Source: Clostridia bacterium (GTDB lineage: Bacteria; Bacillota; Clostridia; Oscillospirales; CAG-272). From it: 59,885 bases of DNA. Under the pieces are notes generated by a model, which saw only the letters and a list, made by a program, of their open reading frames with translations, had not been told where the DNA came from and did not search any database. Shown here in pieces: positions 58,841-59,885 of the stretch. A program made the position numbers and the translations under genes. Each line of letters starts with the position of its first letter. Positions within the stretch are counted from its first letter, which is position 1. The stretch covers positions 1 through 59,885 of the forward strand of contig JAFURQ010000009.1 of the NCBI GenBank assembly GCA_017471825.1, in the 5' to 3' direction.

Positions 58841-58862
58841 CAATAATGATAATCCGTTATTG
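58841..58862. promoter_or_regulatory. Fur/PerR-type operator
   Basis: CAATAATGATAATCCGTTAT plus TG is an imperfect palindrome (CAATAA...TTATTG) close to the Fur/PerR box pattern. It overlaps the -35 element of the regulator gene, so autoregulation is likely. Confidence 0.55.
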
Positions 58863-58888
58863 ACATAAAATTGGTTTTATGCTATAGT
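58860..58888 (+). promoter_or_regulatory. Promoter of the fur-like gene
   Basis: TTGACA, 17 bases, TATAGT, about 30 bases before the start codon. Confidence 0.7.
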
Positions 58889-58917
58889 TTAGTAAAATAT
58901 TCCTTTGTAGGTAAATA

Positions 58918-59304
58918 ATGCAGACTTCTATGGAAAAGAAGATGAGAAATTCTACTACTCGCAATAGCATATATGAATATCTCTGCGGAACAAAGGCTCA
59001 CCCAACGGCAGAAATGATATATCTTGATTTGAGAGTCAAAAATCCCAACCTCTCTTTCGGAACTGTATACCGCAATCTGAAACAGCTGGAAGAAATCGGA
59101 CGAATTGTACGAGTCTGTACGGTAAGCAATCGAGAAAGGTACGATGCTGACTGCTCAGAACATCTTCACTTTGCTTGTGAAAAATGCGGCAGAGTCGTTG
59201 ACCTTGTGGACGTAGATGCAGATATAGCTATAAAGGCTTGTGGAATGCCAAACAAAGCAAAGATAAGATGTATATACGGAGCTTGTGAACTCTGCTCCGA
59301 CTAA
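58918..59304 (+). CDS. Fur family regulator, PerR-like
   Basis: 128 residues; later in-frame ATG codons (4 and 8 codons on) are possible starts. The winged-helix part (about 10-85) has NSIYEYLCGTKAHPTAEMIY and SFGTVYRNLKQLEEIG. The dimerisation part has HLHFACEKCGRVVDL and ends CELCSD, giving the two CxxC pairs of the structural zinc site, as in PerR. PerR senses peroxide through a bound Fe(II) and represses oxidative-stress genes; the assignment as PerR, not Fur or Zur, is by overall resemblance. An operator-like palindrome sits in its own promoter. Confidence 0.85.
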   Translation: MQTSMEKKMRNSTTRNSIYEYLCGTKAHPTAEMIYLDLRVKNPNLSFGTVYRNLKQLEEIGRIVRVCTVSNRERYDADCSEHLHFACEKCGRVVDLVDVDADIAIKACGMPNKAKIRCIYGACELCSD

Positions 59305-59455
59305 AAAATCTAAAAGCCGTACTATCCCATTCTACGACGTAAGAATGAGAACCAAATAAATCAAGCGAAAAGATAATACTTATCTACGCGGTCATCTTCC
59401 AGAATACCACCTTGGACGAGCCGCGCCAATTTTTAATTCAAGGAGGTATTTTATT

Positions 59456-59518
59456 ATGCGTTGGGGTAACTGCGCTTCGCTACTCGTAATGAGTAGTGAT
59501 TATGATCATATAGCTTAA
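59456..59518 (+). CDS. Tiny ORF with perfect ribosome binding site
   Basis: 20 codons (MRWGNCASLLVMSSDYDHIA) behind AAGGAGG at ideal spacing. A structured segment (GCGG...CCGC) precedes it and a strong terminator follows. It may be a small protein, a leader peptide, or the remnant of a longer gene. No family recognised. The stretch between the fur-like gene and this ORF shows nothing else. Confidence 0.35.
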   Translation: MRWGNCASLLVMSSDYDHIA

Positions 59519-59556
59519 TCGCTGCTCTACATAATAGAAAACTGAATAGCTTTAGA

Positions 59557-59613
59557 AAGGCACTTGTTGAATGGTACGCAAATATAAGCGTATCACGCAA
59601 CAAGTGCCTTTTT
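59557..59613 (+). terminator. Long-stem terminator
   Basis: AAAGGCACTTGTTG and CAACAAGTGCCTTTTT pair across a loop of about 28 bases that itself holds a small palindrome. Confidence 0.75.
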
Positions 59614-59713
59614 GTATGCCCTGGCGAAAAATGTAGGTATATGCCTATTCGTGCGCCACCTGAAAGAATTTTGAAATTTAATGTCAAATTTTGAAATCAA
59701 TCAGGAGGCTAAT

Positions 59714-59885
59714 ATGAAGAAATTAAGCACAAATATCATAAACGAAAACGGTGAAACGAAAAAAATTACAGTCTTTGTAGAGGACGAAACTGCGGCGGCG
59801 CTCGCTCATTGTGACGAAGAAATCCGCCACCTTTATATACTTGATGAACACGAGGCGCAAAACCTTACGCGCAAGGAAACCAGAC
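59714..59885 (+). CDS. Sigma-factor-like protein of mobile elements, N-terminal part (cut by window end)
   Basis: 57 codons are visible after CAGGAGGC; the frame is open to the window end. The pattern MKKLSTNIINENGETKKITV, then EDETAAALAHCDEEIRHLYI and EHEAQNLTRKETR, resembles the N-terminus of small sigma-70-like proteins found on Clostridia integrative elements. It therefore suggests another mobile element begins here. Only the N-terminus is available, so the assignment is tentative. Confidence 0.55.
   Translation, partial: MKKLSTNIINENGETKKITVFVEDETAAALAHCDEEIRHLYILDEHEAQNLTRKETR

Overview
The window looks like a chromosomal piece from an uncultured, probably gut-associated member of the Clostridia (Firmicutes). 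The reasons are strong AAGGAGG-type ribosome binding sites, near-consensus TTGACA/17/TATAAT promoters, many U-tailed hairpin terminators, a YtvI-type sporulation membrane protein, a zinc-binding (four-Cys) L28, a YitT protein, KtrAB-type potassium uptake, GH29/GH2 glycosidases and Clostridia-style large serine recombinases at both ends. No rRNA, CRISPR array or complete insertion sequence was seen.

Layout. 1-1.2 kb: tail of a mobile element (C-terminus of a large serine recombinase, then a SpoVG-family protein). 1.2-3.7 kb: two small membrane-protein genes separated by palindrome-rich, MITE-like repeats. 3.8-7.1 kb: small membrane peptide, internally duplicated anchored protein and ABC exporter, probably one operon. 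7.3-8.8 kb: secreted endonuclease I with a C-terminal membrane anchor. 9-11 kb: KtrB-KtrA potassium uptake. 11.3-11.7 kb: tRNA-Tyr, tRNA-Thr and tRNA-Gln. 11.8-13.2 kb: small proteins and a YidD with an N-terminal membrane extension. 13.3-15 kb: GH29 fucosidase. 15.1-17.9 kb: proBAC. 18-21.7 kb: L28, a DUF6873-like protein, YtvI, a cyclophilin and YitT. 21.7-23.4 kb: a flotillin-like SPFH protein under an apparent yybP-ykoY (Mn2+) riboswitch. 23.5-25.4 kb: nagB-nagA. 25.5-28.9 kb: a DMT transporter and a GH2 enzyme. 29-30.6 kb: a 5'-nucleotidase lipoprotein.

30.6-53.4 kb is the outstanding part: ten tightly packed genes on the minus strand behind one consensus promoter and one bidirectional terminator. 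In transcription order they encode an Hsp70-like ATPase, an SNF2-type helicase with a Cys-rich tail, a multi-zinc-ribbon protein, a 1656-residue membrane protein with about 14 extracellular MBG-like repeats, a zinc-ribbon/Sel1-like protein, a coiled-coil protein, an HExxH protein, a 1537-residue DUF4011-like SF1 helicase with a decayed nuclease-like tail, a helical protein, and a Vps4/katanin-type AAA ATPase. I do not recognise this combination as a named system. It couples chaperone-like, nucleic-acid-remodelling, proteolytic, AAA-remodelling and surface-exposed parts, so a defence, conflict or surveillance role is a reasonable hypothesis, but no more than that. A divergent BspA-type leucine-rich-repeat protein faces it across a roughly 450 bp spacer.

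55-58.5 kb: a second mobile or accessory island with a JAB/RadC-like protein overlapping a small ORF, a truncated phage-type ORF, a 3' tRNA fragment, hairpin repeats and a large serine recombinase whose C-terminus runs into one of those repeats. 58.8-59.9 kb: a PerR-like Fur regulator with its own operator-like palindrome, a tiny ORF with a strong ribosome binding site, and the start of a mobile-element-type sigma-like protein cut by the window end.
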